Assembly (NCBI RefSeq): GCF_020509005.1
Contig: NC_063015.1
Coordinates: 806,001 to 870,000, forward strand
DNA from: Fulvia fulva
Taxonomy: Eukaryota; Ascomycota; Dothideomycetes; Mycosphaerellales; Mycosphaerellaceae
DNA length: 64,000 bases
Direction of reading: 5' to 3'
Shown here: positions 53,834 through 64,000 of the stretch, piece after piece
Layout of the letters: the number at the start of each line of letters is the position of its first letter
How positions within the stretch are numbered: position 1 is the stretch's first letter
Position numbers and translations under genes: made by a program
The notes under the pieces: model-generated
The model's input: the letters and a program-made list of their open reading frames with translations, nothing else
Database searches by the model: none
What the model was told of the DNA's origin: nothing

Positions 53834-56800
53834 GTCTTCCTTATCGACGCGATAAAGACTAAGAATAACGTTTACCGAAAGTGAAGAGAGGAAAGAAGTT
53901 AAGGATCAATATAGTATAGCTAGACCTATACGACGAGACGGGCAAGGACTACGCTTATAAACCGTTCGTCACGAATATAAATATCGGCTTAAAGAAACTC
54001 TCTTCTTCCAATCTTACTCTTATAGACACTGGCGCACTAGGCGAGTCTTTTATAGACTATAAACTCGCGACCTCTCTCAACCTCGAACCCTAGGAACTGA
54101 AGTACCCTCGTACCCTTAAACTCTTTAACGGTACGGAGACTACTACTAGTAAGATTACTTATATTATATACACGTCAATCACCCTCGGAGGCAAGCGTAT
54201 ATCGATCACTAGCTTCCTTACGTCCCTACCGTATTAGAAGTTTATCCTCGGCCTCCCCTAGTTTAGACGATACCGACCTATTATCGACTAGACTGCCCTT
54301 ACTATCAGCTTCCCTCTAGAAGTTCCTCCGGCACCTCCGCCTTCTCCGCCGCCTTAGCGCGGTCCTGAGTATACTAAGATCTTCTAGGTAAACGCCGCTA
54401 CCTTCACTACTACTACTAAGTAGCCTAAAGCTTAAGTCTTCGCCGCCTCTCTCCGCGATATCGACATCGCCCTCGAGAAGCTCGACAAGAAGCGTATACC
54501 TACCGACCCTGCTACGAAGGTCCCTCCTTAGGCACACTATATCCTCTACGTATTCGATGCTAAAGCCGTAGACGAGCTACCTCCTTATCGCCCTTACGAC
54601 TACAAGATTGAGCTAGAAGAAGGTATAGAGATACCGTTCGGACCGTTATATTCTATGTCCCGAGAAGAGCTTATCGTCCTTAAGAGATACCTCGAAGAGA
54701 ACCTAAAGAAGGGGTTTATTCGAGCGAGCCGTTCTAGCGCTAGTAGTCCCGTTATGTTCGTTAAGAAGCCCGGCGGTAGTCTACGCTTCTACGTAGACTA
54801 CCGAGGCTTAAACGCTATTATAAAGAAGAACCGCTACCTAATACCGTTGATTTAGGAGACGCTCGAGCGCCTCTCTAAGGCCAAGTACTTCACTAAGCTC
54901 GATGTTATCGCTACGTTCAACAAGTTACAAATAGTAGAAGGACACGAGTATCTTATAGCCTTCCGTACTCGCTACGGGCTATTCGAGTCGCTCGTTATGC
55001 CCTTCGGCGTTTATAACGGGCCTAGTACCTTCTAGAACTTCATTAACGACATCCTTTAGGAGTTCCTCGATCAGTTCTACACTGCCTATATCGACGACAT
55101 CCTAGTCTATAGCGAGACTAAGGAGGAGCACCGCGAGTACGTCTATAAGGTCCTTTAGAAGCTCGTAGACGCCGGCTTATAGCTCGACATCGACAAGTAC
55201 GAGTTTGAGAAGACCGAAGTCAAGTTCCTTAGTTTAATCATTACCGTAGACGGCATCAAGATAGACTAAGAGAAGATCGACGCTATCGTCGAATAGGATG
55301 CTCCTACGAACGTTAAAGAGGTCTAGGGTTTCCTAGGCTTTACTAACTTCTACCGCCGCTTCATCTACGCATTTTCGGGCGTAGTACGCCCTTTAACGAA
55401 GCTCACGCGTAAGGGTAAGAAGTTCGCCTAGACCGACGAATGCTAGGAGGCTTTTGACTTACTTAAAGCGAAGTTTGTTAAGAACCCGCTTCTACGGCAC
55501 TTCGATTTCGAACTAGAGACCCGTATAGAGACCGACGTATCCGACGGCGTAGTAGGCGGTGTCCTGCTATAACGCCGCTCGCCTGAATCCCCCTAGTTAC
55601 CTGTCGCCTTCCTCTCTAAGAAGATGACCGCTACGGAGTATAACTACGAGATCTACGATAAGGAGCTTCTCGCTATCGTCAAAGCTTTCGAAGAGTAGCG
55701 CCCCGAGCTCGAAGGCTCTGCTATGCCCGTCTAAGTAAGCTCCGACTATAAGAACCTCGTCTACTTTATAAAGAGTAAGCTGCTTAATCGTCGCTAGGCC
55801 CGCTAGAGCGAGTTCCTCTCCCGGTTCAACTTCGTGATCTCGTATACGCCCGGTAAGGCCAACTCGATAGCCGACGCCCTTACCCGCCGCCCTAGTGACT
55901 CTCTAGTTGATCGAAGAGGGGGCCGGCAAATCGTAGGGCAACAAGTCATTAAAGAGCACAACCTCTCTTCCGAGCTTCGAGAGTACCTATCGAACGGCTA
56001 GCCTACGCTCGCCGCTTCCTTTACTACTCTTATACTCGCTCCTGCCTACCTTGACGAGAGTGACGATGAATCCGAGCCTAAAGAATACGCCTCGGACGCT
56101 AAGGACTTGAACGACGATAAAGAGGGCTTAGTAACGACCGACGGCTTATCCGAATTAGACTTTAAGGGGTTTAATAAAAATGAGGAGCAGCCCGAAGGCA
56201 TTATAGCACGAGTACGAATAGCGTACGATGCCGACATAGACGCCTAAGAGTTAGTTCAGGCCCTTAAATCTAGCGCGAGGACATTCCCGGGCTTCTCGCT
56301 GTCCGAGTACGAGCTCTAGGGAGGTATCGTCTACTTCCGTAAGAAGCTTTACGTACCGTAGCCCGAAGGCTCTAATATCCGAGCTGAGATTCTTCAAATC
56401 ATCCACGACTCCGCCTCTAGGGGTCACCTAGGCGTAGCTAAGACCTATAAGCTCCTCGCTAGGTATTACTAGTGGCCGTATTCCTAGAAGGACGTCCGCC
56501 GCTACGTACTAAACTACGCTACTTGCCGAAGAGCCAAAGCTAACCGCTACCGTCCCTACGGTCTCTTATACCCTCTCCCGGCTCCTAATCGTCCGTAGAA
56601 GTACATCACTATAGACTTTATTACCGATCTTCCTTACGGTAAGACCTTTAGCGGCGTAAAAGTAAAGGCCCTTCTAGTGATCGTAGACCGTTACTCTAAG
56701 GACCGGTACATAATCCCGTGCTAGAGTATGACCGTAAAGGAGACTACTCGCTTGTTCTACGAATTCGTCTAGCGCTTTCAAGGCCTCCCGGATAGCATCA

Positions 56801-58260
56801 CCTCTAATAGAGGCACCTAGTTCATCTCGTACTTCTAGAAGCGTCTATATACTATCCTAGGCATTAAGCATAACCTCTCGACCAGTTTTTAGCTACAGAC
56901 CGACGGCTAGACCGAAATTACGAACGCTATCCTCGAGTAGGTCCTTCGTTACTTCGTCGACTACTACTAGAAGGATTGGCCTTAGCATATCCCTACGGTA
57001 GAGTTCGCTACTCGTAACTAGGACTCGGAGACTACTAGCTACTCTCCCTTCTATACTACGAGAGGTTACTACCCTCGTATAGGTATAGAACTAGAAGAAC
57101 CTCTCCCGCCTACCGAAGACGTAAACGAGTAAGTAGTAGACGAGTTCGCTACTATACTCTTATAGATCTATAAAGAAGTTCACGACGAGATAGTGTACGT
57201 ATAAGCAATCTACGAGGATCAAGCCAATCGTCGTCGCTAGCCAGCTCCCGACTACTAAGTAGGCGATATAGTCTACCTTAACTCTAAGAACATTAAGACA
57301 GACCGCCCCTCTAAGAAGCTAAACTAGAAGAACCTAGGTCCTTTTAAGATCACCGAGCGTATTAGTTCACACGCCTACCGTCTAGCTCTTCCTACGAACA
57401 TAAAGATCTACGACGTCTTCTATCCCGTACGCCTTCGGCCGTCGGCTAAGGACCTATTCCCGAACTAAAACTAAGACATACTAGGTCCTCCTAATAAAGT
57501 AGAAGTCGACGAGCCTATTAACCTACCTTCTGACGACTATGCCGTCCGTAAGATCCGGGGAATCCGCGTAGAGCCTAACGACGTTAAAGGACTACCGCCG
57601 ATCAAGTATAAAGTCGAATAGTAAGGTTGCCCTAAGTAGGATACCTTATAGGAACCTATCTAACATATCATCTTCAATCGTTAAGTAATCGAAGAATACT
57701 ACGCCCGCGTAGACGGCCTAGAAGTCAACATCGGTAGGCTCTTCGAATCTAAGCTCTTCGACGGGGCTTACTAATAGTGTATCGACTATAATATTAGGCC
57801 TAGGCCTAGTACTGAAGCTGAACATCCTCGATATATAGAACTACTACGGCTTCGTAGGAACTTAGCTTTATTCGGGGGGGCTACTGTTATAGTCTCCCTA
57901 TAGAGAGTACAGAAGGTGGGGACAGAAGAGCCTTAGAGTGCTCAGAAGTCGTTAAGAAGTGACAGTCTAGCTTAGTGTATAAGCGCTAAGAATCATATGC
58001 CCCGTAACATTTACTACGGGACCTAGCCCTCTAAATTCACCCCTCTACTAAACCTTGACAGATTCACTTCGGCTCGTGACTATATAACTCACGGCACTCC
58101 CGCGAGCACCCGCGACTACGCTAGACCCTAGAAGAAGCACGTAGAAGACTCGGAACGTAGGGTAGGTTGGAATAAGGTTTTGAGTAAAGCTACTAAGCGC
58201 GGCTTCGTACGGGTTAGCCCTGTTAATGCGGGGACACGCACTCGCGAGGGTCGCGTATAA
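53827..58260 (+). pseudogene. G1-b pol, RIP-degraded, extending into the LTR
   Basis: Colinear with G1-A pol. Protease DTGALGES near 54026; [19 protein letters not shown] near 54800 and YIDDILVYS near 55085; RNase H TDVSDGVVGG near 55530; integrase TSNRGT near 56805 (Asp to Asn); chromodomain near 57600-57690. Apart from TAG codons the frame has no indel against G1-A up to the LTR. In the longer LTR of this copy the pol frame continues open, with one TAG at a probable Trp, to a TAA at 58258-58260, 59 codons further than the stop used in G1-A. Dead by numerous stops. Confidence 0.88.
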
Positions 58261-58404
58261 ATATCTAGCCTTCCCTAGGCCTCTCTTGCTTCCTTCGTCT
58301 TTTGTTTTGTGTAGCAATCATACTATACCCTTTTGTATCTACACTTCGCACCTATATTCTCGCTTTCACCCTTACATCTTATAGGCTAGGCTCTCGCCCT
58401 AATA
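57885..58404 (+). repeat. 3' LTR of G1-b
   Basis: 520 bp, partner of 52111-52630. TATA-like GTATAAATA at 58255-58263. Preceded by a G7 tract (57874-57880). Confidence 0.92.
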
Positions 58405-59227
58405 GCTAACTAGGGTTTAGACGGTATACGGGCTAGTTAATAGGTCGAGCGTTACTAGTAGGGATAGTATAGTCGAAAGCTCTCTTCCGTAGGAGTCTAG
58501 CCGGGAGCTAAGCTCTCTAGATCTCTAGGAAGAGATTAACTAACGTCTAGAAGACCTAGTTACCTACCTACGGTAGCTAAGACTCGTCGTCTAGGTCCCC
58601 TACTATAGCTATAAGGCGTTCGTATACCTTATCTAAGCCGTGTTCCTCGAAGTCGATATTAACTAGGGTATCGTCGGGGAGTTACCTAAGCGAGTAGAAG
58701 AGCTAGGGTCCTTCGTATCGTATAGCGAAGTCTACTAAACATTTAGAATTAAACATTTCTAGCTCGCCTTCGTCGTCCTTTAGGTCGAACACCTTAGAGT
58801 ACGACCTGATCGTATAGTACCGGCTACGCCGGTCCCGTAGTCTAGTAGAGCTAGACTACTAGTTTACGTTAGGGTTGACTTCCTAGAACTACTTAAGGCC
58901 TAGGATAAGGTTAAATCCTTCTATATCGATAACTCTAGCGGGGACTATGTCCTACTAGGTACTAATCTAATATAGTAGAAGGACACCCTAAGTAGAAATG
59001 ATCTCCTTACCGTTTAGGAGGACGATTTTTACTAGCGGTAAGTCCCTAAAAAGCGATCGAGGGAGTTACTTCGATTTTCGGGCTAAGAGGTATACTTTAG
59101 AGGCTACGTAGTCTAGGATAACCTTAGCCCGAACCTAATTAGGTCCTAGGCGGGCATCGATAGTAAAGAGCCCTCCGCCTATCGCTATTAGCCTCTCTAT
59201 CGTATAGTCGACCTCCTCTTTAGTCTC
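58405..59227 (-). pseudogene. Gypsy protease fragment of an unassigned element
   Basis: Read on the minus strand, this has a retropepsin-like pattern: VILDYVAS (Asp with the DSG-like turn changed), LLNGKEI, then ILGLKWFWEVNPNVNW, the flap-to-C-terminal motif of Gypsy proteases, with Trp as TAG. It is followed by an acidic linker (DLKDDEGELEMF). Both ends are cut, by the G1-b LTR at 58404 and the C2-2 LTR at 59228. It could be the missing 5' part of a G3-type element, but there is no overlap to show it. Confidence 0.6.
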
Positions 59228-59461
59228 TATTAAATAGGTACGAGTTACGTAGTAGTAGAAGACGGCGGATTATACGAACGACGAAGAAGGACCTAATAGG
59301 ATAGTATATATCTATATATAGTATCGCCGGTGTTAGTATAGGTAGATGCTAGGTGTCCGGATGTTTACTAGCCTATAGGCTAGTAAACTATAGTCACGTG
59401 ATCTAGTCATATAACACACCTACACCTATATACTTGTCCTACGGCCTATATGTTCTTAACA
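59228..59461 (-). repeat. 3' LTR of C2-2
   Basis: 234 bp, matching the C2-1 LTRs. Just inside it, the minus strand reads GCCTAAGTAGGAG, the RIP-altered polypurine tract. Confidence 0.9.
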
Positions 59462-59496
59462 CTCCTACTTAGGCTATATAGTCTCCTATAATCCCT

Positions 59497-62400
59497 TTAC
59501 GTAAGCTAGAGCTACCTTATAAAGTTTTGGAACTACTAGCTATTAAGGGGCTTTATTAACCTATTAGTAGCTATGTCCTTTATATAGTAGTAGTCTACTA
59601 CAATCTTCTTCTACTACTAGAGATGTCTAACATAGTTATATATAACATTAATATGCTTTGACCTTTTATATATATAGGCATCTTTAATAAGTGTCAAAGC
59701 GGCTTAGTTATTACCTATAAGCTTAACTAGCCTTAGCTCGTTAACAATGCCCTTGCTTACCCTTATACTCGGCTAGAAAGAGCTCTTTCCTACTAGTTCT
59801 AGGCACCCCACTTCCCTAAGGACAGCAGCAAGAAATTGTGACTGCTTTACGGCTACGTTTATAGCTATAAACTTAGCTTCTATTGTTGATGTTATAACAG
59901 ACTTCTGCTGCCTACTTATCTAGGATATAGGTGGTCTACAAAGGAACCACACGTATCCCAGAATTGAGACTCTATCCACTTTGTCTATAGCGTAGTTAGA
60001 GTCCGAGTATCCCTAGAGATTGCCCCCTCCCTTTCTATATATAAGACCTAGGTCTAGGTACGACCGTAGGTATCGGGAGAGCTTCTTTAAAGCCTTTATA
60101 TACTACTACGAGGGATCAGTAATATATAAGCTAATTCTTCTAAGGGGGAATGCTAAGTCTAGCCTTGTCATTGTCATTAGCTATATCTAGGTACTATTAT
60201 AGCTCTAGTAATCCTATTTGTTACACCTCTTATCTATAGGAGCCGTAGGTACTAAATGCTCGTAGCTCTCTATAGGTGAGTAGGTTAGCGTAGCCTTCTC
60301 TCTAGCTATGTTCATCTTGGCTAAGTTAGCGTAGACATAGTGTCCTTGATTAAGCTTCAAAGTGCCTTAGGACCTGTCTCTTATAATCCTTATTCTAAGA
60401 ATCTTCGTAGGTTTACTAAGATCTTTAATCTTAAACACTTTTCTAAGCTAAGCCTTAAACTACTAAACATCTAATAGCTTCGGAGCTATAATAGGTATAT
60501 TATCTATATAGGTAAGGACTATAAGGTCTCTATCCGTATAGATAAGTAGGTCTAGATCTACCTAGGACTAGGTAAATCTAATCTTCTCTAGCTTCGTAAC
60601 ATAGAGCTTGTTCCAGTCTCTAGCTACTTACTTAAGCCTATAAAGGCTTCGTAGGACCTTGAACACTATGTTTAGAGGTACTTCAACTCCTAGGGGTAGG
60701 ATTATATAGATGTCTTTAAGAAGGCTACTTTAGGTAAAAGCATTATTCACATCTACTAGGTATATCTCGAGATCTCTCTTACACACTACTGCTATAAATA
60801 CTCGGAGAGTATTATGTCTAATAGTAGGTATAAAGGTCTCTTCGAAGTCAACCCTATATTTCTATAAAAACCCTCTTATAACTAGTCTTGCCTTAAACTT
60901 CTTAATAGCTCTACTAATCATTCTTTTTATATCAAAGACCTACCGAGAAGTAATTAGATTCGTACCCTTTGGCGGTACAACTACTTCCTAGGTATTATTG
61001 CTTACTAAGGTAATAAGTTCGTTCTCGATTACCTCTCTCTAGATATGTCCCTATTCGGGGTCTCCTACGGCTGCCTTATAGGACTTTAGGATTAGCACTT
61101 CCTACTAATAGGCTATGGCCTACCTAATAGTAGCAAATGTATATTCTTCTATGTCGTTCAGAATCTCCTCTACCTAGCTCATTATAGGGTCTAGATGGAA
61201 CATCTAGGCGATAAGAGCCTTATAGTGTTTAGCCTTATACTCTTAAGAGTTATTATCTCCGTCCCCCCTTGACCTCTTATTACCTATAACCTAAGGTGGC
61301 GCTAGGTGTTCGGATAGGTCGAACTAAACGATATCTTCTTTTTCTTTTATTAGAGTACCCTAGTCTCTAAACTTCTAGTATTCCCTAATGTCCTTTAGGG
61401 GAGAGGGAAGTTATATAAATAGCGGTTACTATAGTGTTAATGACTTAGGTAGGTTCTGTATAGATCCACCGTTATCGGCCTTCGATAGTGTTAAAACCGC
61501 CTTAATATTTTCTCCTAGCATTTGTAACGGTGTCTCTAATAATCCCCTATCGGAAAATTTCGCCCTAAAGGGCTTCCTCCTAATAGGATTGCGCTATAGC
61601 GCTCGACTCGGCTAGTTAGTAAAGGTGATACCAAGATCTATATCTCCCCCCTTCTTATTCTTAAACTAGTCGACGTGACTATACGCTTTTATAGCTTTTA
61701 TGTCGGGATCCTAGAATAGCTATTGTTTTGTAGTGTTTTCTAAGTAGCCTATAAATACGGCTTCTTTTCCTCGGTTTATTAACTTATCTCTCCTCAAGCC
61801 TTAAGGTTAGGCTCTTAGGTCAATATAGACTATAGTTTTGTATCCCTAGACGCGGAAATGGTCGACTAATAGTACTTAGCTAGTAAAGGCTTCTTCTAGT
61901 AAAAGAGCAATACTATTAATAATCGGACTATTAGGCAGTCTGTTTCTGATTATAGTCTATGCTTACAAAGCTTCTAGCTAGAACTTGACTAGTATGCTAG
62001 AGTCTTTAAGTATAGCCCGGACTGTGTTCTTGGAGGCTTGAATTGACCTTTCTATAGGTCTATTTTGAAGAGAGTTGTAGGCATTAGTTGTGTCTATCTA
62101 AGTGCTAAACTCCTTCTCCTACTCTTTTAGTAAGGCGAGAATTTCCTTTGTACTATTACTACGGATCGTAGATAGAAAGCACCTTGACTACCGTTCTACC
62201 TAGACCTTCTAATCCCGTAGGGCTATAGGAGCGTCGCTCCTAGCCTTTAAAGGGATTACCTACTTCTTCCTAGAGAAGTTGTCTATAATCTTAAGCTAAT
62301 ATTTATATCCTAGCCTAGAGACTGCGCCCTAAAAAGGCCTATAGATATCAATAGAGATGAGGGCCAGCCTCTCCTCTTTCCTCTCTATAGTAGGTCCTTT

Positions 62401-64000
62401 GAACTTCCTTATATTTGTAAGGGAGCAGACCTTATAGTTCTAGTGTTTAGAAGGAGCTAGAATAGGATCTTTCTTATTAGTGACTCTATATAGGTTTCTT
62501 AGTAGTCCCTTACTGAGGTGTATACATCTTCTATACTATAGCTCCTACTAATCTTCGGACTTAGTATTAGCTATAGCGGTGCCGTCACGTTCTTAAGAGA
62601 GTATACTAGTATACTATAGCTTAAAAATTTCCGAGATCGAGTAGATAAACGGTACTCCTCCTCGAAGTTTAGTCTAGATAACGGGTTTACTAGACAAGGA
62701 TTTTAGGGTGAAACTAGGTAGTTAGATAGCAAACTGTTAGCTAAACTAATTCTACGAAACAAGACTAACTCTAAGGCTAGGAACAAACAGGACATTTTCT
62801 AAGACAATTTGCTTTCTAGAAGGACTACCTATTACTACACTTCCTATATATATAGCTTATAGATAGCCACCCCTAACCTTGATCCACTTCCTCTTTTAAA
62901 GAGGCTTTAGTGTCCTAAATAGTGAATCTTAGTTAGTTATATGTGATGATGTATAAGAGTTAAGTAACTACTCGGACGAGGGGTACTTGCCTTTAGCTTC
63001 TATAGTAGAATAGGTAACCTTATCAACATTATTATCTTCTAATAGTATCTTAGAGTCTAATACGTCTTCCTAGGTCGTATAGGCCCTTATAGGCTTCTTA
63101 CTAGAGGAGGCCTTTAGCTTGCGGCTCTCCTTTATCTACTTTATAAGGTCCGTTATTACCTTAAGGACATCACGAAGATTTGGTAATAATAACCTCCTAC
63201 GAGGTAGTGACGGTTATCTCTTAGTAGGGTAGGTAACCCTAGCTAGTTTGTCCTTATTCCTAATAGCCTACTAAGCTATAGAAAGGTGTAGGCACTTGCT
63301 TATAAAATGGTCACTATTATAGAGATAGTACGTAAGCTTGCCCTAGAAACCCTTCTTAGCGAATATAGCTATCCCTTAATAAATCATTAATTCTTGCTTC
63401 TCCCTAAGGATTATAAGAACGTCTTATAGTAAGAGATTTACCTAGGCATCAATTGTATCGCGAATTGAGCCAAATGAGTCTAGTAGAGCTACTAAGAGTT
63501 ACTAGATCTTTCTGTCCTTAGTCTTGATGTCTTAGAACTAAGGCGAGATTGAAACAGCCCTCCTTATAATTGAGCTAAGCTCCTACTAGGCGTTATCTAT
63601 TAACTAGTCCTCTGTTATTACGAAATTGGTGTATTGCTAAAGCAAACTTCTTCGAGTAGCGAGAAGTCTTCTCTTATATTTGGCTTTAGCCTATTCCTAT
63701 AACTCCTTCGTATACCGGATCTCGTATATTATCTCTTAGTTATCTATCGACAGATAGATATACATCTTATATAGGGCCGTTATATTATGCCGTCTATACG
63801 ATGCCTTCCTTATCGCTTAATCTAAAGGAAGGGATGACTCCGATAATATAGAGGGTGTCGCTATAGATAGGGTTATAGTAGGAATGTCCGTAATAATGTC
63901 TTCGAGGACCTAGTCAACCTGCTTTAATACTAGGTATATTCTTATTAGCTTGAACTATATTTCGTAGTTCTCTCTTATTAGAACAGGTACTACTCTCTTT
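59497..64000 (-). pseudogene. C2-2 gag-pol, RIP-degraded
   Basis: Colinear with C2-1 gag-pol, from near the gag start at 64000 to the TAA at 59497-59499. Visible marks: the protease region near 62945 (Asp changed to Asn), integrase near 62450-61900 with the glutamate region near 62040, RT IDDIP near 60490, and RNase H near 59890-60010. Stops are scattered throughout, mostly TAG. At the A-run between integrase and RT (about 61510) it is two bases shorter than C2-1, suggesting the frameshift arose in C2-1. Confidence 0.9.

Larger units (their letters stand above)
52111..58404 (+). mobile_element. Gypsy G1-b, full-length, RIP-inactivated
   Basis: A 6294-bp relative of G1-A on the plus strand, with two 520-bp LTRs. 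Gag and pol are colinear with G1-A, but TAG codons replace many Trp and Gln and some catalytic residues are altered. No target duplication: TAGAC on the left and GCTAA on the right. Confidence 0.93.
59228..64000 (-). mobile_element. Copia C2-2, RIP-degraded, runs off the window
   Basis: Minus-strand relative of C2-1 with its 3' LTR at 59228-59461. The last base of the window corresponds to about position 15972 of C2-1, so only the first dozen codons of gag, the leader and the 5' LTR are missing. It is heavily and evenly mutated, unlike C2-1. Confidence 0.92.

Noticed and set aside
58405..59227. Possible host gene between G1-b and C2-2
   Set aside because: The minus-strand frame has the Gypsy protease ILGL..F..VNP pattern.
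1..64000. CRISPR arrays, phage or bacterial operons
   Set aside because: No regularly spaced repeats of that kind and no prokaryotic gene arrangement; everything fits eukaryotic retrotransposons.

Overview
The window looks like transposon-packed heterochromatin from a filamentous ascomycete. I found no host gene, tRNA, rRNA or CRISPR array; essentially every kilobase can be assigned to a retrotransposon. Two element types dominate: LTR elements (Copia families here called C1 and C2; Gypsy families G1 to G4, at least two with chromodomains) and Tad-like non-LTR elements (LINE-A, LINE-B). Most copies carry repeat-induced point mutation (RIP), seen directly by comparing copies: almost all differences are CpA to TpA on one strand or the other, so TGG and CAG codons become TAG while CpG is largely spared. 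RIP, the Tad-type LINEs and the chromoviruses together point to Pezizomycotina.

Layout. 1-693: 3' end of a LINE-B copy. 694-15205: an old RIP-degraded Copia (C1-B), split by a nearly intact Copia (C1-A, 1861-7475, duplicated target AGAAG) and by an intact chromodomain Gypsy (G1-A, 8709-14845, duplicated target GATAC). 15206-20738: Copia C2-1 with both LTRs and patchy RIP. 20739-21830: an unassigned degraded reading frame. 21831-25010: Gypsy G3 remnant on the minus strand. 25011-27060: 3' LTR plus integrase of Gypsy G2-a. 27061 to about 31680: LINE-A, nearly intact, minus strand. 31690-40443: Gypsy G4 on the plus strand, interrupted by a LINE-B copy (34288-36621) with a perfect 14-bp target duplication. 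40444-47912: two truncated C1 copies fused head to head as a large palindrome. 47913-52095: Gypsy G2-b with its 5' LTR. 52111-58404: full-length but RIP-killed G1-b. 58405-59227: Gypsy protease fragment. 59228-64000: C2-2, minus strand, running off the window.

Relative ages follow from nesting and mutation load. C1-B, G2, G3, G4, G1-b and C2-2 are old; C2-1 and LINE-B are intermediate; LINE-A, C1-A and the palindrome are lightly mutated; G1-A is the youngest and the only element that appears fully coding. The points most worth following up are the palindromic C1 pair, the LINE-B copy whose 5' kilobase does not resemble LINE sequence, the G1 pol frame that runs into its own LTR and once ended inside the TATA box, the UGAUG stop-start overlap in LINE-A, and the half-tRNA priming site shared by both Copia families.
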